DNA of 28,785 nucleotides from contig CAJWSU010000016.1 of the NCBI GenBank assembly GCA_913046335.1, positions 1 to 28,785 on the forward strand, given 5' to 3'. Below, one piece after another: positions 1-8,509 of the stretch. Under the pieces are notes generated by a model. The model had not been told where the DNA came from, searched no databases, and saw nothing but the letters and a program-made list of their open reading frames with translations. The stretch's first letter is position 1, and the number at the start of each line of letters is the position of its first letter. A program made the translations under genes and the position numbers. This DNA comes from TMED109 sp002684605 (lineage in GTDB: Bacteria > Pseudomonadota > Alphaproteobacteria > TMED109).

Positions 1-630
1 TCTAGAATATATGATCATGTAGACGGGTTACTCGATTATTTTCGTTTTGAATCTCCTTATAGACCACAGCTATTACATAGAATAGATAAAGAAACGAGTG
101 GTGTGTTGTTACTATCGAGAAAGCCAGATACGACTAGACGGTTATCGGAAGCTTTTAGAAATAGAGAGGTTAAAAAGATTTATTGGGCTTTTGTCATTGG
201 GCACATGCCAAAAACATCAGGGTCAATTAATGCTCCTTTAGCTACTATTAATAGTAAGAACTTTGAAAGAGCAGCCTTTGACCCAGATGGAAAAGAATGT
301 AAAACAATTTACAATGTATTATGGAAAGGTGATTTTAAATATACTAAATTATCTTTAGTAGAATTTCTTCCTGAAACTGGAAGGAAACATCAAATTAGAG
401 CGCATTGTAATCATGTAGGTTGTTCAATCATAGGTGATAATAAATATATTAAAAAAACTCACCGTGAGTTGAAACACCTCTATCAATTTTCTTCTAACAT
501 GCAACTACACGCAAGAGAAATAGGAATTCCTGATATTGAAGGAATAACACTAAGAATTAAAGCGCCTATTCCAGAGCATACGTTAAAAATTATGGAAGCC
601 TTAAAACTATCAAAAGATATTTTAAATTAG
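1..630 (+). CDS. RluA-family rRNA pseudouridine synthase (RluC/RluD-like), 5' end missing
   Basis: This is the C-terminal 209 residues of a pseudouridine synthase that isomerises uridines in large-subunit rRNA. The reading frame is open from base 1, so the gene begins outside the window. The catalytic signature HRIDKETSG (about visible residues 27-35, with the catalytic Asp) is intact, and the later ETGRKHQIRAHCNHVG stretch is the conserved RNA-binding and core motif of the RluA family. Members are usually about 300-330 residues, so roughly the first third, including any S4 domain, is missing. It lies 9 bases before atp12 on the same strand, an order I know from alphaproteobacteria. RluC is more likely than RluD from that context, but the sequence seen here does not decide it. 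Confidence 0.88.
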   Translation, partial: SRIYDHVDGLLDYFRFESPYRPQLLHRIDKETSGVLLLSRKPDTTRRLSEAFRNREVKKIYWAFVIGHMPKTSGSINAPLATINSKNFERAAFDPDGKECKTIYNVLWKGDFKYTKLSLVEFLPETGRKHQIRAHCNHVGCSIIGDNKYIKKTHRELKHLYQFSSNMQLHAREIGIPDIEGITLRIKAPIPEHTLKIMEALKLSKDILN

Positions 631-639
631 TTAATATTG

Positions 640-1341
640 ATGGAAAATAAACCTAAACTTACATTTAAAATTATAAAATCTATTGAAAATAATTATAGTA
701 TTCAAATCAATAATAAAATGGCAAAGACTCCAAATAGAAATTTGATAGAGGTGCCTACTTTAAAGCTAGCAAAAATAATACTTCAAGACTTTCAAATAAA
801 AAGTTCTAAAAAGCTAGCTAATATAGTATCGCCTATAAGGATGACGAATACAGCCCTTGATAAGATAGCAATAAACAATCACGCTTATATAGAAGCATTA
901 AGCTTATATATTAATAGTGATGTAGTTTGCTATTTTGCTAGTTCTCCTAAAGATTTAGTAAAAAAGCAAAATAAGTATTGGTTGCCTATGATTAAATTTA
1001 TGCAAGACTTATATAATATTAATATATTACATACATCAGAAATTATAGCAGTAAGCCAGTCAGAAGAAAATATAACTAAAGTAAAAGAAATTTTGATAAA
1101 GAAGAACTGTTTTGAGTTATCTGCAATAGGTGTGTTAGTGCAGTTAACTAATTCAATAATTATATCTTTGGCTCTTGTAAACAATAAGATTAGTGTTAAG
1201 GATGCGTATGAGATAAGTAACTTGGAAGAAATTCATCAGTCTTCTTTATGGGGTAAAGATGAAGAAGCTTTTACTAGACTTAAGGCTATTAGTATTGATA
1301 TAAAAAATGTAAAAAAATATTTTGATGCTATAAACAAATAA
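640..1341 (+). CDS. ATP12 family chaperone for F1F0-ATPase assembly
   Basis: A 233-residue protein resembling Atp12, the chaperone that in mitochondria binds the F1 alpha subunit before it joins the beta subunit. Family landmarks in order are a PNRNLIEVPT stretch near residue 32, IVSPIRMTNTALDKIA (about 60-75), a YINSDVVCYFASSP segment (the usual D(L/V)xCYRA block), a KYWLPMIKF segment (usual WDP core), and the C-terminal EEIHQSSLWGKDEEA motif, which is very diagnostic. A TTG lies directly before the chosen ATG at 640; the ATG is the natural start, although no clear ribosome-binding site precedes either. It sits between the rRNA pseudouridine synthase gene and pccB. Many alphaproteobacteria have a HAD-family hydrolase gene between rluC and atp12; none fits in the 9-base gap here. 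Confidence 0.85.
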   Translation: MENKPKLTFKIIKSIENNYSIQINNKMAKTPNRNLIEVPTLKLAKIILQDFQIKSSKKLANIVSPIRMTNTALDKIAINNHAYIEALSLYINSDVVCYFASSPKDLVKKQNKYWLPMIKFMQDLYNINILHTSEIIAVSQSEENITKVKEILIKKNCFELSAIGVLVQLTNSIIISLALVNNKISVKDAYEISNLEEIHQSSLWGKDEEAFTRLKAISIDIKNVKKYFDAINK

Positions 1342-1365
1342 TAACCATATTGTAAGGACTAAGTT

Positions 1366-2892
1366 GTGAAAGATGTATTAAAAGAATTGCAAGAAAAGAA
1401 AGACCTAGCAAGACTTTCTGGAGGATTGAAACGTTTAGAGAGTCAGCATGCAAAAGGAAAGTTATCTGCTCGAGAAAGGATTAGTGTTCTTGCTGATAAG
1501 GATACATTTATTGAGTATGATATGTTTGTAGAGCATCGTTCTACAGATTTTGGTATGGAAAAAAATAAAATACCCGGTGATGGTGTCGTAACAGGTACTT
1601 GTAAAATAAATGGGCGTTCAATATTAATATATAGCCAAGATTTTACCGTTTATGGAGGTTCTTTAAGTGAAGCTCATGCAGAGAAAATCTGTAAAATTTT
1701 AGATCAGGCTATGAAACTAGGTTTGCCTGTAATCGGATTGAATGATTCTGGCGGTGCTCGTATTCAAGAAGGAGTGGCCTCATTAGGAGGGTATGCAGAA
1801 GTTTTTCAAAGAAATGTATTAGCATCTGGTTTTATTCCTCAAATATCATTAATCATGGGGCCCTGCGCAGGAGGTGCTGTTTATTCACCAGCTATAACAG
1901 ATTTTACATTTATGGTTCAAGATTCCTCTTATATGTTTGTAACAGGTCCAGATGTTGTAAAAACAGTTACTCATGAAACAGTAAGTGCTGAAGAGCTTGG
2001 TGGAGCTTCTACTCATACAAGAAAATCTGGTGTAGCTGATTTAGCATTTGAAGATGATTTAACTATATTAGAACAAACTAGAAGGCTCTTGGACTTTTTA
2101 CCTCTTTCAAATAAAGAAAAAGCTCCAGCTAGGTTAACTGAGGATCCAAAAAATCGTAAAGCATTTAATTTAGATACACTTATACCTGAAAACTCTAATA
2201 GTCCTTATGATATGAAAGAATTAATAATAACTATAGTTGATGAAGAAGATTTTTTTGAAATACAACCTGATTATGCAAAAAATATTATAATTGGCTTTGC
2301 AAGAATTTCGGGAGAAACTATAGGCATAGTAGCTAATCAGCCCATGGTTCTTGCGGGATGCTTAGATATTGATTCTTCTCGTAAAGCAGCAAGGTTTATT
2401 CGTTTTTGTGATTGTTTTAACATACCAATCGTTACTTTAGTAGATGTCCCCGGTTTCTTGCCAGGAACATCACAAGAATATAATGGTATCATTAAGCACG
2501 GAGCTAAGCTTCTTTATGCATATGCTGAAGCAACAGTCCCTAAGATAACTTTGATAACTAGAAAAGCTTACGGAGGCGCTTATGATGTTATGGCTTCAAA
2601 ACATTTAAGAGGAGATGTTAATTATGCTTGGCCAACAGCTGAAATTGCTGTAATGGGAGCGAAAGGCGCGGTAGAAATTATATTTAGAGGTTCTAATGAA
2701 GAAAAAATAAAAAAACAAACAGATGAATACCAAGATAAGTTTGCTAATCCATTTGTAGCTGCCTCTAGAGGTTATTTAGATGATATTATAACTCCACATA
2801 ATACTCGATCTAGATTGTCATCAGCATTAGAGCTTCTAAAAACAAAAGAATTATCAAACCCAAAAAAGAAACATGGAAATATTCCATTATAA
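1366..2892 (+). CDS. pccB: Propionyl-CoA carboxylase beta subunit (carboxyltransferase)
   Basis: The 508-residue carboxyltransferase subunit transfers the carboxyl group from carboxybiotin to propionyl-CoA, giving (S)-methylmalonyl-CoA. Length and sequence match PccB closely: N-terminal GKLSARERI, the acyl-CoA oxyanion-hole stretch LNDSGGARIQEGVASLGGYAEVF, MGPCAGGAVYSPA, VSAEELGGASTHTRKSGVA, and the C-terminal VDVPGFLPGTSQEYNGIIKHGAK. Asp407 in GGAYDVMASKH corresponds to the residue that favours propionyl-CoA over acetyl-CoA in characterised actinobacterial enzymes. The start is a GTG preceded by AAGGA at 1354-1358. pccA follows after 16 bases, so the two are co-transcribed. The pathway would feed propionyl-CoA from isoleucine, valine and odd-chain fatty acids toward succinyl-CoA; the epimerase and mutase are not in this window. 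Confidence 0.95.
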   Translation: MKDVLKELQEKKDLARLSGGLKRLESQHAKGKLSARERISVLADKDTFIEYDMFVEHRSTDFGMEKNKIPGDGVVTGTCKINGRSILIYSQDFTVYGGSLSEAHAEKICKILDQAMKLGLPVIGLNDSGGARIQEGVASLGGYAEVFQRNVLASGFIPQISLIMGPCAGGAVYSPAITDFTFMVQDSSYMFVTGPDVVKTVTHETVSAEELGGASTHTRKSGVADLAFEDDLTILEQTRRLLDFLPLSNKEKAPARLTEDPKNRKAFNLDTLIPENSNSPYDMKELIITIVDEEDFFEIQPDYAKNIIIGFARISGETIGIVANQPMVLAGCLDIDSSRKAARFIRFCDCFNIPIVTLVDVPGFLPGTSQEYNGIIKHGAKLLYAYAEATVPKITLITRKAYGGAYDVMASKHLRGDVNYAWPTAEIAVMGAKGAVEIIFRGSNEEKIKKQTDEYQDKFANPFVAASRGYLDDIITPHNTRSRLSSALELLKTKELSNPKKKHGNIPL

Positions 2893-2908
2893 AAAAAGAG
2901 ACTATTAT

Positions 2909-4885
2909 ATGTTTAAAAAAATACTTATTGCTAATAGAGGCGAAATAGCTTGTAGAATTGCTAAAACGTGCAAAAAAATGGGAATTGCTACTGTAGGAGT
3001 ATACTCAGATGCAGATAAAAATTCTATGTATTTACAATATATGGATGAGGCAGTTAATATCGGGCCTGCTGATTCAGCAAAAAGTTACTTAAATATAGAA
3101 AATATTATAAAGGCTGCAAAATTAAAGAAAGCTGATGCTGTTCACCCTGGCTATGGTTTTTTATCAGAAAATGCAGAATTTTCTAAAGCTTTACAAAAAG
3201 AAAATATTATATTTATAGGGCCATCTATTAAAGCCATCCAATCTATGGGAGATAAAATTATCTCTAAAAGAATAGCTAAAAAAGCTGGAGTAAATATTAT
3301 TCCTGGTGTTGATGGAGCTATCAAAAATGTAGAAGATGCTAAAAAAGCTGCTATAGAAATTGGTTACCCAGTAATGGTTAAAGCTTCTGCTGGTGGCGGT
3401 GGAAAAGGTATGAGAGTAGCAAATGATGAAAAAGAATTAATTTCTGGTTTTCAGAGTGCAAAAAATGAAGCTAAAAAATCATTTGGAGATGATAGAGTAT
3501 TTATAGAAAAATTTATTGTTGGGCCCAGACATATAGAAATTCAAATTCTTGCAGATGAATTTGGAAATATGGTTTATTTAGGAGAACGAGAATGTTCTGT
3601 TCAAAGAAGACATCAAAAAGTAATTGAAGAAGCTCCTAGTTCCTTAGTAGATGAGGGTATGAGAAAAAAAATGGGAGAGCAGGCTCTTTTACTAGCTAAA
3701 GCTGTTAATTATTCTAGTGCTGGAACTGTAGAGTTTGTAGCATCTAATGATAAGTCTTTTTATTTTCTTGAAATGAACACAAGATTGCAAGTTGAGCATC
3801 CAGTAACAGAATTAGTTACAGGAATAGATCTTGTTGAAAAAATGATCAATATAAGCGCTAAATTACCCTTAGGATTAATACAGTCAGATATAAAAATTAG
3901 TGGTTGGTCTGTTGAAGCTAGGATATATGCTGAAAATCCTATTAGAAATTTTGCACCTTCTATTGGTAGATTGAGAAAATTTATTTCACCATTGCGGGAA
4001 GATGCTTCAATTCGTCTTGATTCAGGTGTGCAAGAAGGTGGCGAAATATCTATGTATTATGATCCAATGATAGCAAAAGTAATTTCTCATGGAGAAAATA
4101 GATTGGATGCATGTAATAAATTATCTATAGCATTAGATGCATTTGTTATAAAAGGTTTGTCTACAAATATTCCATTTGTGAATAGTGTATTAACTAATAA
4201 AAAGTTTTTATCTGGAGATATTACAACTGCCTTTTTAGATGAAGAGTATCCTAAAGGGTATTCAGGTTTGCTAAAATCAAAAGACAAAATATTATTGATT
4301 TCTATGGCATCTCTGGCAATGAAGGCAATAGAAATAAAGCGTGAGAGTGAATTAAATAAAGGCAATTATGTTGTTACTATTTCTAAGCACCATTTTGAAT
4401 TAAAATATGAAATACTACCTAATGATGTTAATGATATTTATAGAATTAAGGTAGATAATAATTCAATATTTTATGAAATTCTTGTTTCTTGGCATATAGG
4501 AGAACCATTATTGCGGATCTCTTTAAATGATAAAAAATTTATTATGCAAGTTTCAAAGAATCTTTCTAATTATAATATTTGTCATGCTGGTTTTGATATC
4601 CAATCAAATGTTAAAGAATTAGATATTTTTAATTTATCTAAAATGATCCCTAAGAAATCTAAAAACACATTATCTAAAACACTTATATCTCCTATGCCTG
4701 GACAGGTTGTAAAAATATGTGTTTCTGAAAATCAAAAGGTTAGTTCCGGTGAAGATTTAATTATATTAGATGCAATGAAAATGGAAAATATTCTTAAATC
4801 TGATAAAGATGTTATAATTAAAAAAATAAATGTAAAAGAAGGTGATACTGTCTCGGTAGATCAGGAATTAATTACTTTTGGGTGA
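2909..4885 (+). CDS. pccA: Propionyl-CoA carboxylase alpha subunit (biotin carboxylase + biotin carrier)
   Basis: A 658-residue biotin-containing subunit. The N-terminal biotin carboxylase (about 1-450) starts ILIANRGEIACRIAKTCKKMG and contains the ATP-grasp glycine loop KASAGGGGKGMR, RECSVQRRHQKVIEEAPS and EMNTRLQVEHPVTE. A BT domain linking to the beta subunit follows (about 450-580), then a C-terminal biotinyl domain with the acceptor Lys624 in DAMKMEN, 35 residues from the end as usual. The frame is open from an ATG at 2873 inside pccB, but I chose the ATG at 2909 because the family starts at MFKKILIANRGE and an AAAGAG element lies just upstream. It is paralogous to the methylcrotonyl-CoA carboxylase alpha gene at 12120. 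It converges with lipB, two bases separating the stop codons. Confidence 0.94.
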   Translation: MFKKILIANRGEIACRIAKTCKKMGIATVGVYSDADKNSMYLQYMDEAVNIGPADSAKSYLNIENIIKAAKLKKADAVHPGYGFLSENAEFSKALQKENIIFIGPSIKAIQSMGDKIISKRIAKKAGVNIIPGVDGAIKNVEDAKKAAIEIGYPVMVKASAGGGGKGMRVANDEKELISGFQSAKNEAKKSFGDDRVFIEKFIVGPRHIEIQILADEFGNMVYLGERECSVQRRHQKVIEEAPSSLVDEGMRKKMGEQALLLAKAVNYSSAGTVEFVASNDKSFYFLEMNTRLQVEHPVTELVTGIDLVEKMINISAKLPLGLIQSDIKISGWSVEARIYAENPIRNFAPSIGRLRKFISPLREDASIRLDSGVQEGGEISMYYDPMIAKVISHGENRLDACNKLSIALDAFVIKGLSTNIPFVNSVLTNKKFLSGDITTAFLDEEYPKGYSGLLKSKDKILLISMASLAMKAIEIKRESELNKGNYVVTISKHHFELKYEILPNDVNDIYRIKVDNNSIFYEILVSWHIGEPLLRISLNDKKFIMQVSKNLSNYNICHAGFDIQSNVKELDIFNLSKMIPKKSKNTLSKTLISPMPGQVVKICVSENQKVSSGEDLIILDAMKMENILKSDKDVIIKKINVKEGDTVSVDQELITFG

Positions 4886-4915
4886 TACTAAAAGATATCT
4901 TTTGTAGATTTTTTT
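4886..4915 (+). terminator. Probable intrinsic terminator of pccBA, inside the 3' end of lipB
   Basis: Directly after the pccA stop, TAC(T)AAAAG and CTTTTGTA can pair around an ATAT loop (4886-4906, with one bulged T), followed shortly by a run of seven T at 4909-4915. The core AAAAGATATCTTTT is a perfect 14-base palindrome. The stem is AT-rich and so not very stable. On the other strand the same bases encode the last residues of LipB. Confidence 0.45.
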
Positions 4916-5538
4916 ATAATCTCATCAAATTCATTCATATTATAATTATAGCCAAGCTCTTTTAATGATGTTATTGAGAAATCTTTTATACCACATGGTA
5001 TAATGCTCTTATAATAATCAAGGTTTGGGTTAATATTTAGTGATATTCCATGATATGTTATCCAGTGACTTACTCTTATACCAATAGCTCCTATTTTAGA
5101 TTCACCGTGAGGTCCGTTTACCCATATACCAATTCTATCTTTACATGTATAAGCGTTTAGACCAATATATTTTAATGATTTTATCATCCATGCTTCCAAG
5201 GTTTTAACGTATTTTCTGATATCTTTTTCTCTATAATTGAGGTTAAGCATTACGTATATTATTCTTTGTCCAGGACCATGGTATGTAACTTGTCCTCCTC
5301 GGCCTGAGTTAATAATAGGAATCTCTGTATGATTAAGTATTTGTTCTTCTTTTGCACTAGTTCCGCATGTATAAACTGAAGGGTGTTCTAACAACCATAT
5401 TAGTTCTGAAGCTTTATCTTTATAAATTTTCTGAACATAGTTTTCCATAGTATTAATAGCTTCATCGTATGGAACCAAATCTTTGTTATATTTCCACGTT
5501 AAGCTTTTATTATTAGATATAATATTTAATGAAACCAT
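4888..5538 (-). CDS. lipB: Octanoyltransferase LipB (lipoate biosynthesis)
   Basis: A 216-residue lipoyl(octanoyl) transferase that moves octanoyl from acyl carrier protein onto lipoyl domains of 2-oxoacid dehydrogenases and the glycine cleavage H protein. The family motif RGGQVTYHGPGQ (80-91) is intact. The catalytic dyad is visible as Lys148 in KIGAIGIRV and Cys182 in SIIPCGI, at the expected spacing of 34 residues (K135 and C169 in E. coli). The segment SHWITYHGISLNINPNLDYY between them is also typical. Lipoylation is needed by branched-chain ketoacid dehydrogenase, the step before the isovaleryl-CoA dehydrogenase encoded nearby, but LipB is a general housekeeping enzyme and I do not read its position as a special link. 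It is divergent from mgtE (gap about 80 bases) and convergent with pccA. Confidence 0.95.
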   Translation of the reverse strand: MVSLNIISNNKSLTWKYNKDLVPYDEAINTMENYVQKIYKDKASELIWLLEHPSVYTCGTSAKEEQILNHTEIPIINSGRGGQVTYHGPGQRIIYVMLNLNYREKDIRKYVKTLEAWMIKSLKYIGLNAYTCKDRIGIWVNGPHGESKIGAIGIRVSHWITYHGISLNINPNLDYYKSIIPCGIKDFSITSLKELGYNYNMNEFDEIIKKSTKDIF

Positions 5539-5581
5539 TTTTATAACCTAGCATTATTTATCTTATACAGTTAGTATGCAT

Positions 5582-5587
5582 TATAAT
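5582..5587 (+). promoter_or_regulatory. Candidate -10 element for mgtE and the leucine operon
   Basis: A consensus TATAAT lies in the lipB-mgtE intergenic region without a convincing -35 partner. Transcription would start near 5594, too close for a leader before the ATG at 5601 but leaving about 28 bases before the ATG at 5622. In this AT-rich DNA a lone TATAAT has limited value. Confidence 0.3.
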
Positions 5588-5621
5588 ATTAATAATCAAA
5601 ATGCATAGGAATTTTAGGAAA

Positions 5622-7028
5622 ATGGAAAAGAATTCTAAAGCTATAGCAGAAAATGTTAATATATATGACAGTGAAACTTCTTTAGGGTTTGGTATTTCTT
5701 CAAAGTTTATTGATCAAACTAGAGAGAATATTAAAGCTAATGATGTCAATGTTCTTGAAGAAGATATCTTATCTTTGCATCCAGCAGATATTGCAGATAT
5801 CTTTGAAATATTGCCCCAAGAAGATCGAAAAACATTATTTACCTTATTACAACATAAACTGCCTCCAGAAACTTTAGCTTCTATAGATGAGCAAGTATTA
5901 AAAGATATAATAGAAAATTATAAACCAAGTTTATTAGCGGACTTAATAGAAAAATTAGATACGGATGATGCTGCTTATATATTAGAAAATTTAGACTTCA
6001 AAAAAAGAGAAGACCTTTTAAATCAAATTTCTAATGAAGCTAAAATTTTAATAGTGCAAGCTTTAGAGTTTCCGGAAATGTCTGCAGGTAGGCTGATGCA
6101 AAGAGATTATGTTGCGGTTCCTCGTTATTGGAATGTAGGACAGGTAATAGATTATTTAAGACGGTCAATTAAAGTTCCAGATCAGTTCTATGCAATATTT
6201 ATCGTAGACCCTAGGCACATGCCTGTAGGCACAATACCTCTCCATAAATTAATGAGAAGTGAGAGAAAAGTAGTGTTGTCTGATATTATGACTACAGAGC
6301 CTGTTGTTGTTCCTGTAACAATGGATCAAGAGGATATGGCCTTTCTATTTGAGCAATATGATTTGACGTCTGCTCCCGTAGTTAATTCGCAAAATAAGTT
6401 AATAGGAATGTTAACAGTTGATGATGTAGTAGAAGTAATACAAGAAGAGGCAGAAGAAGATATGCTGAAACTTGCAGGTGTTTCAGGAGATACCGATATT
6501 TATATGGCAGCCTGGCAAACAGCTAGAAGTCGTTTTACCTGGCTATTTGTAAACTTACTTACTGCAATCTTGGCGTCTATGGCGATAGGAATATTTGAGG
6601 GAACTATAAAACAAATTGTTGCTTTAGCAGTTTTGATGCCTATCGTTGCCTCAATGGGTGGGAATGCTGGAACTCAAACTTTAACTGTTGCTGTTAGAGC
6701 TCTTGCAACAAGAGAGCTAAATCAGTCCAATGCATTAAGAGTCTTTGGTAAGGAAATCTTAGTAGGAATAATTAACGGTATTATTTTTGCAATTATAGTT
6801 GGTTTAGTGGCAGCTTTATGGTTTGGAGAAAAAGGTTTAGGAATTGTGATAGCTTTAGCCATGCTATTTAATTTATTTGTTGCAGGTTTTTTTGGTGCAT
6901 CAATTCCTTTACTTTTACAACGTTTTAAAATTGACCCTGCATTGGGAGCTTCAATTTTGTTGACTACGGTTACAGATGTTGTAGGTTTCTTTGTGTTTTT
7001 AGGTTTAGCAAAAATATTATTAACATAA
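5622..7028 (+). CDS. mgtE: Magnesium transporter MgtE
   Basis: A 468-residue inner-membrane Mg2+ channel/transporter. In order: an MgtE N-domain of helical repeats (about 35-140, with LHPADIADIFEILP), a CBS-domain pair (about 145-270, including DIMTTEPVVVPVTM and SAPVVNSQNKLIGMLTVDDVVEVI) that senses cytosolic Mg2+, and a C-terminal membrane domain with five predicted helices. That domain carries MPIVASMGGNAGTQ and the pore Asp452 in TTVTDVVGFF. An in-frame ATG at 5601 lies 7 codons upstream; I chose 5622 because AGGA (5607-5610) precedes it and the only candidate -10 is at 5582. The 15-base gap to the next gene suggests it may be the first cistron of the leucine operon. No Mg2+-sensing leader is possible in so short a 5' region. 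Confidence 0.93.
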   Translation: MEKNSKAIAENVNIYDSETSLGFGISSKFIDQTRENIKANDVNVLEEDILSLHPADIADIFEILPQEDRKTLFTLLQHKLPPETLASIDEQVLKDIIENYKPSLLADLIEKLDTDDAAYILENLDFKKREDLLNQISNEAKILIVQALEFPEMSAGRLMQRDYVAVPRYWNVGQVIDYLRRSIKVPDQFYAIFIVDPRHMPVGTIPLHKLMRSERKVVLSDIMTTEPVVVPVTMDQEDMAFLFEQYDLTSAPVVNSQNKLIGMLTVDDVVEVIQEEAEEDMLKLAGVSGDTDIYMAAWQTARSRFTWLFVNLLTAILASMAIGIFEGTIKQIVALAVLMPIVASMGGNAGTQTLTVAVRALATRELNQSNALRVFGKEILVGIINGIIFAIIVGLVAALWFGEKGLGIVIALAMLFNLFVAGFFGASIPLLLQRFKIDPALGASILLTTVTDVVGFFVFLGLAKILLT

Positions 7029-7043
7029 GTCTTTGGAGATTAA

Positions 7044-8216
7044 ATGATTATTAATAGAAGAGAAGATTTCAACTTTTATTTAGGTGATACTGCAGATATG
7101 ATTAGAGAAACTGTATCTAGTTTTGCTCAAAATGAAATTGCACCAAGAGCATCTGATATAGACAAGAAAAACGATTTCCCTTCTGATTTATGGGAAAAAA
7201 TGGGAAGTTTAGGAATACTAGGTGTAACTGTTGAAGAAAAATGGGGAGGAAGTGGCTTAGGTTACTTAGAACACACTGTTTGTGTTGAAGAAATTAGTAG
7301 AGCATCAGCTTCAGTTGGACTTTCATATGGTGCGCATTCGAATTTGTGTATAAACCAAATAAGATTAAATGGGAATGATCAGCAACGTGAAAAATATTTG
7401 CCAGGACTAGTTTCAGGAAAAAAAGTTGGAGCCTTAGCTATGAGTGAATCCAGCGCAGGCTCAGATGTGATAGGGATGATTACGACAGCAACAAAAAAAA
7501 ATGATCATTATGTTTTAAATGGTTCAAAAATGTGGATAACAAATGGCCCAGATGCTGATTACTTGGTAGTATATGCCAAAACGGAGCAGAAAGCTGGATC
7601 TAAGGGTATTACGGCATTTATAATAGAAAAAAATTTTAAAGGTTTTTCTACAGGAGAAAAGTTAGATAAGTTAGGTATGCGTGGGTCTAATACGTGTGAG
7701 CTTATATTTGATAATTGTGAAGTTCCTAATGAAAATGTTTTAGGTGAAATAAACGCTGGTGCAAAAGTACTTATGAGCGGATTAGATTATGAGAGAGTAG
7801 TTTTAGCAGGTGGACCACTTGGAGTTATGCAAAATTGTTGGGATATAATAGTTCCTTATGTGCATGAGCGAAAGCAGTTCGATAAACCAATTGGAAGTTT
7901 TCAATTAATACAGGGGAAATTAGCAGATATATATACATCTATGAATGCATCTAAGTCTTATGTCTATAATGTTGCACAAGCATGCGATAGAGATGAAACT
8001 ACTAGAAAAGACTCAGCAGGTGCTATTTTATACGCAGCTGAAAAATCTACAGAAATAGCACTTCAAGCAATTCAAATTTTGGGAGGAAATGGTTATACTA
8101 ATGATTATCCAGTAGGCCGTCTCTTAAGAGATTCTAAGTTATATGAGATAGGAGCAGGAACAAGTGAAATTAGAAGAATGTTAATTGGAAGAGAAGTTTT
8201 TAATGAAACTACATAG
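7044..8216 (+). CDS. ivd: Isovaleryl-CoA dehydrogenase
   Basis: A 390-residue FAD acyl-CoA dehydrogenase that oxidises isovaleryl-CoA to 3-methylcrotonyl-CoA and passes electrons to electron-transfer flavoprotein. FAD- and substrate-binding motifs are present: ALAMSESSAGSDV (about 130-142), KMWITNGPDADYLVVYAKT, LGMRGSNTCELIFDNCEVP and the C-terminal EIGAGTSEIRRMLIGRE. The catalytic base is probably Glu250 in GLDYERVVLAGGPLG, the position peculiar to isovaleryl-CoA dehydrogenases; the position of the usual C-terminal Glu is occupied by Gly/Ala in IGAGTSE. This supports isovaleryl rather than butyryl or medium-chain specificity. The ATG has GGAG at 7035-7038. It heads the leucine-degradation genes and is followed 10 bases later by the six-cysteine protein gene. 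Confidence 0.93.
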   Translation: MIINRREDFNFYLGDTADMIRETVSSFAQNEIAPRASDIDKKNDFPSDLWEKMGSLGILGVTVEEKWGGSGLGYLEHTVCVEEISRASASVGLSYGAHSNLCINQIRLNGNDQQREKYLPGLVSGKKVGALAMSESSAGSDVIGMITTATKKNDHYVLNGSKMWITNGPDADYLVVYAKTEQKAGSKGITAFIIEKNFKGFSTGEKLDKLGMRGSNTCELIFDNCEVPNENVLGEINAGAKVLMSGLDYERVVLAGGPLGVMQNCWDIIVPYVHERKQFDKPIGSFQLIQGKLADIYTSMNASKSYVYNVAQACDRDETTRKDSAGAILYAAEKSTEIALQAIQILGGNGYTNDYPVGRLLRDSKLYEIGAGTSEIRRMLIGREVFNETT

Positions 8217-8226
8217 GAGAACAACA

Positions 8227-8496
8227 ATGTACTTAAATTTTAATAAGTTAAATATAAAATTATTTTTAATGTTATTAGCTTTCTTATTTATGATATTTAA
8301 CTTAAAAATTGCTCTTTCACAGGATAATATGCCAGATTTTCCTTATGACCCAGAAGTGCAAGCCTCAAAAGCAAAAGTTTGTGCAAAAGTTTGCCTTAGA
8401 AGAAGAGATGCATGCATAAAAATAGAAGCAAACAATCCAGATTCAGAACAAATATGTCAGGGACAAATGTTTGTTTGTGTAAATCAATGTAGATAA
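8227..8496 (+). CDS. Small exported protein with a mirror-symmetric six-cysteine pattern, unknown function
   Basis: An 89-residue protein I do not recognise. Residues 1 to about 31 form an N-terminal signal peptide: a lysine-containing n-region, a hydrophobic core rich in Leu/Phe/Met, and a likely cleavage near IALS/QD. The mature part of about 58 residues has six cysteines at 52, 56, 63, 77, 84 and 88, that is C-X3-C-X6-C-X13-C-X6-C-X3-C, symmetric about its centre. Two helices joined by a turn around NNPD and locked by disulfides, as in twin-CX3C or CHCH proteins, is a reasonable guess. The start at 8227 is fixed by an ideal AGGAGA at 8215-8220; an open frame extends back to 8185 inside ivd but has no ribosome site. 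It lies between ivd and the thiolase gene with 10- and 13-base gaps, so it is co-transcribed with leucine degradation. Predicted location: periplasm. Confidence 0.8.
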   Translation: MYLNFNKLNIKLFLMLLAFLFMIFNLKIALSQDNMPDFPYDPEVQASKAKVCAKVCLRRRDACIKIEANNPDSEQICQGQMFVCVNQCR

Positions 8497-8509
8497 AGAG
8501 GAGAAAAAA

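Noticed and set aside
2873..2908. Upstream in-frame ATG for pccA overlapping pccB
   Set aside because: The added 12 residues are unlike any biotin carboxylase N-terminus; the ATG at 2909 gives the standard start and has AAAGAG upstream.
8185..8226. Longer start for the six-cysteine protein, inside ivd
   Set aside because: It would put charged residues before the signal peptide and has no ribosome site, whereas 8227 has a perfect AGGAGA.
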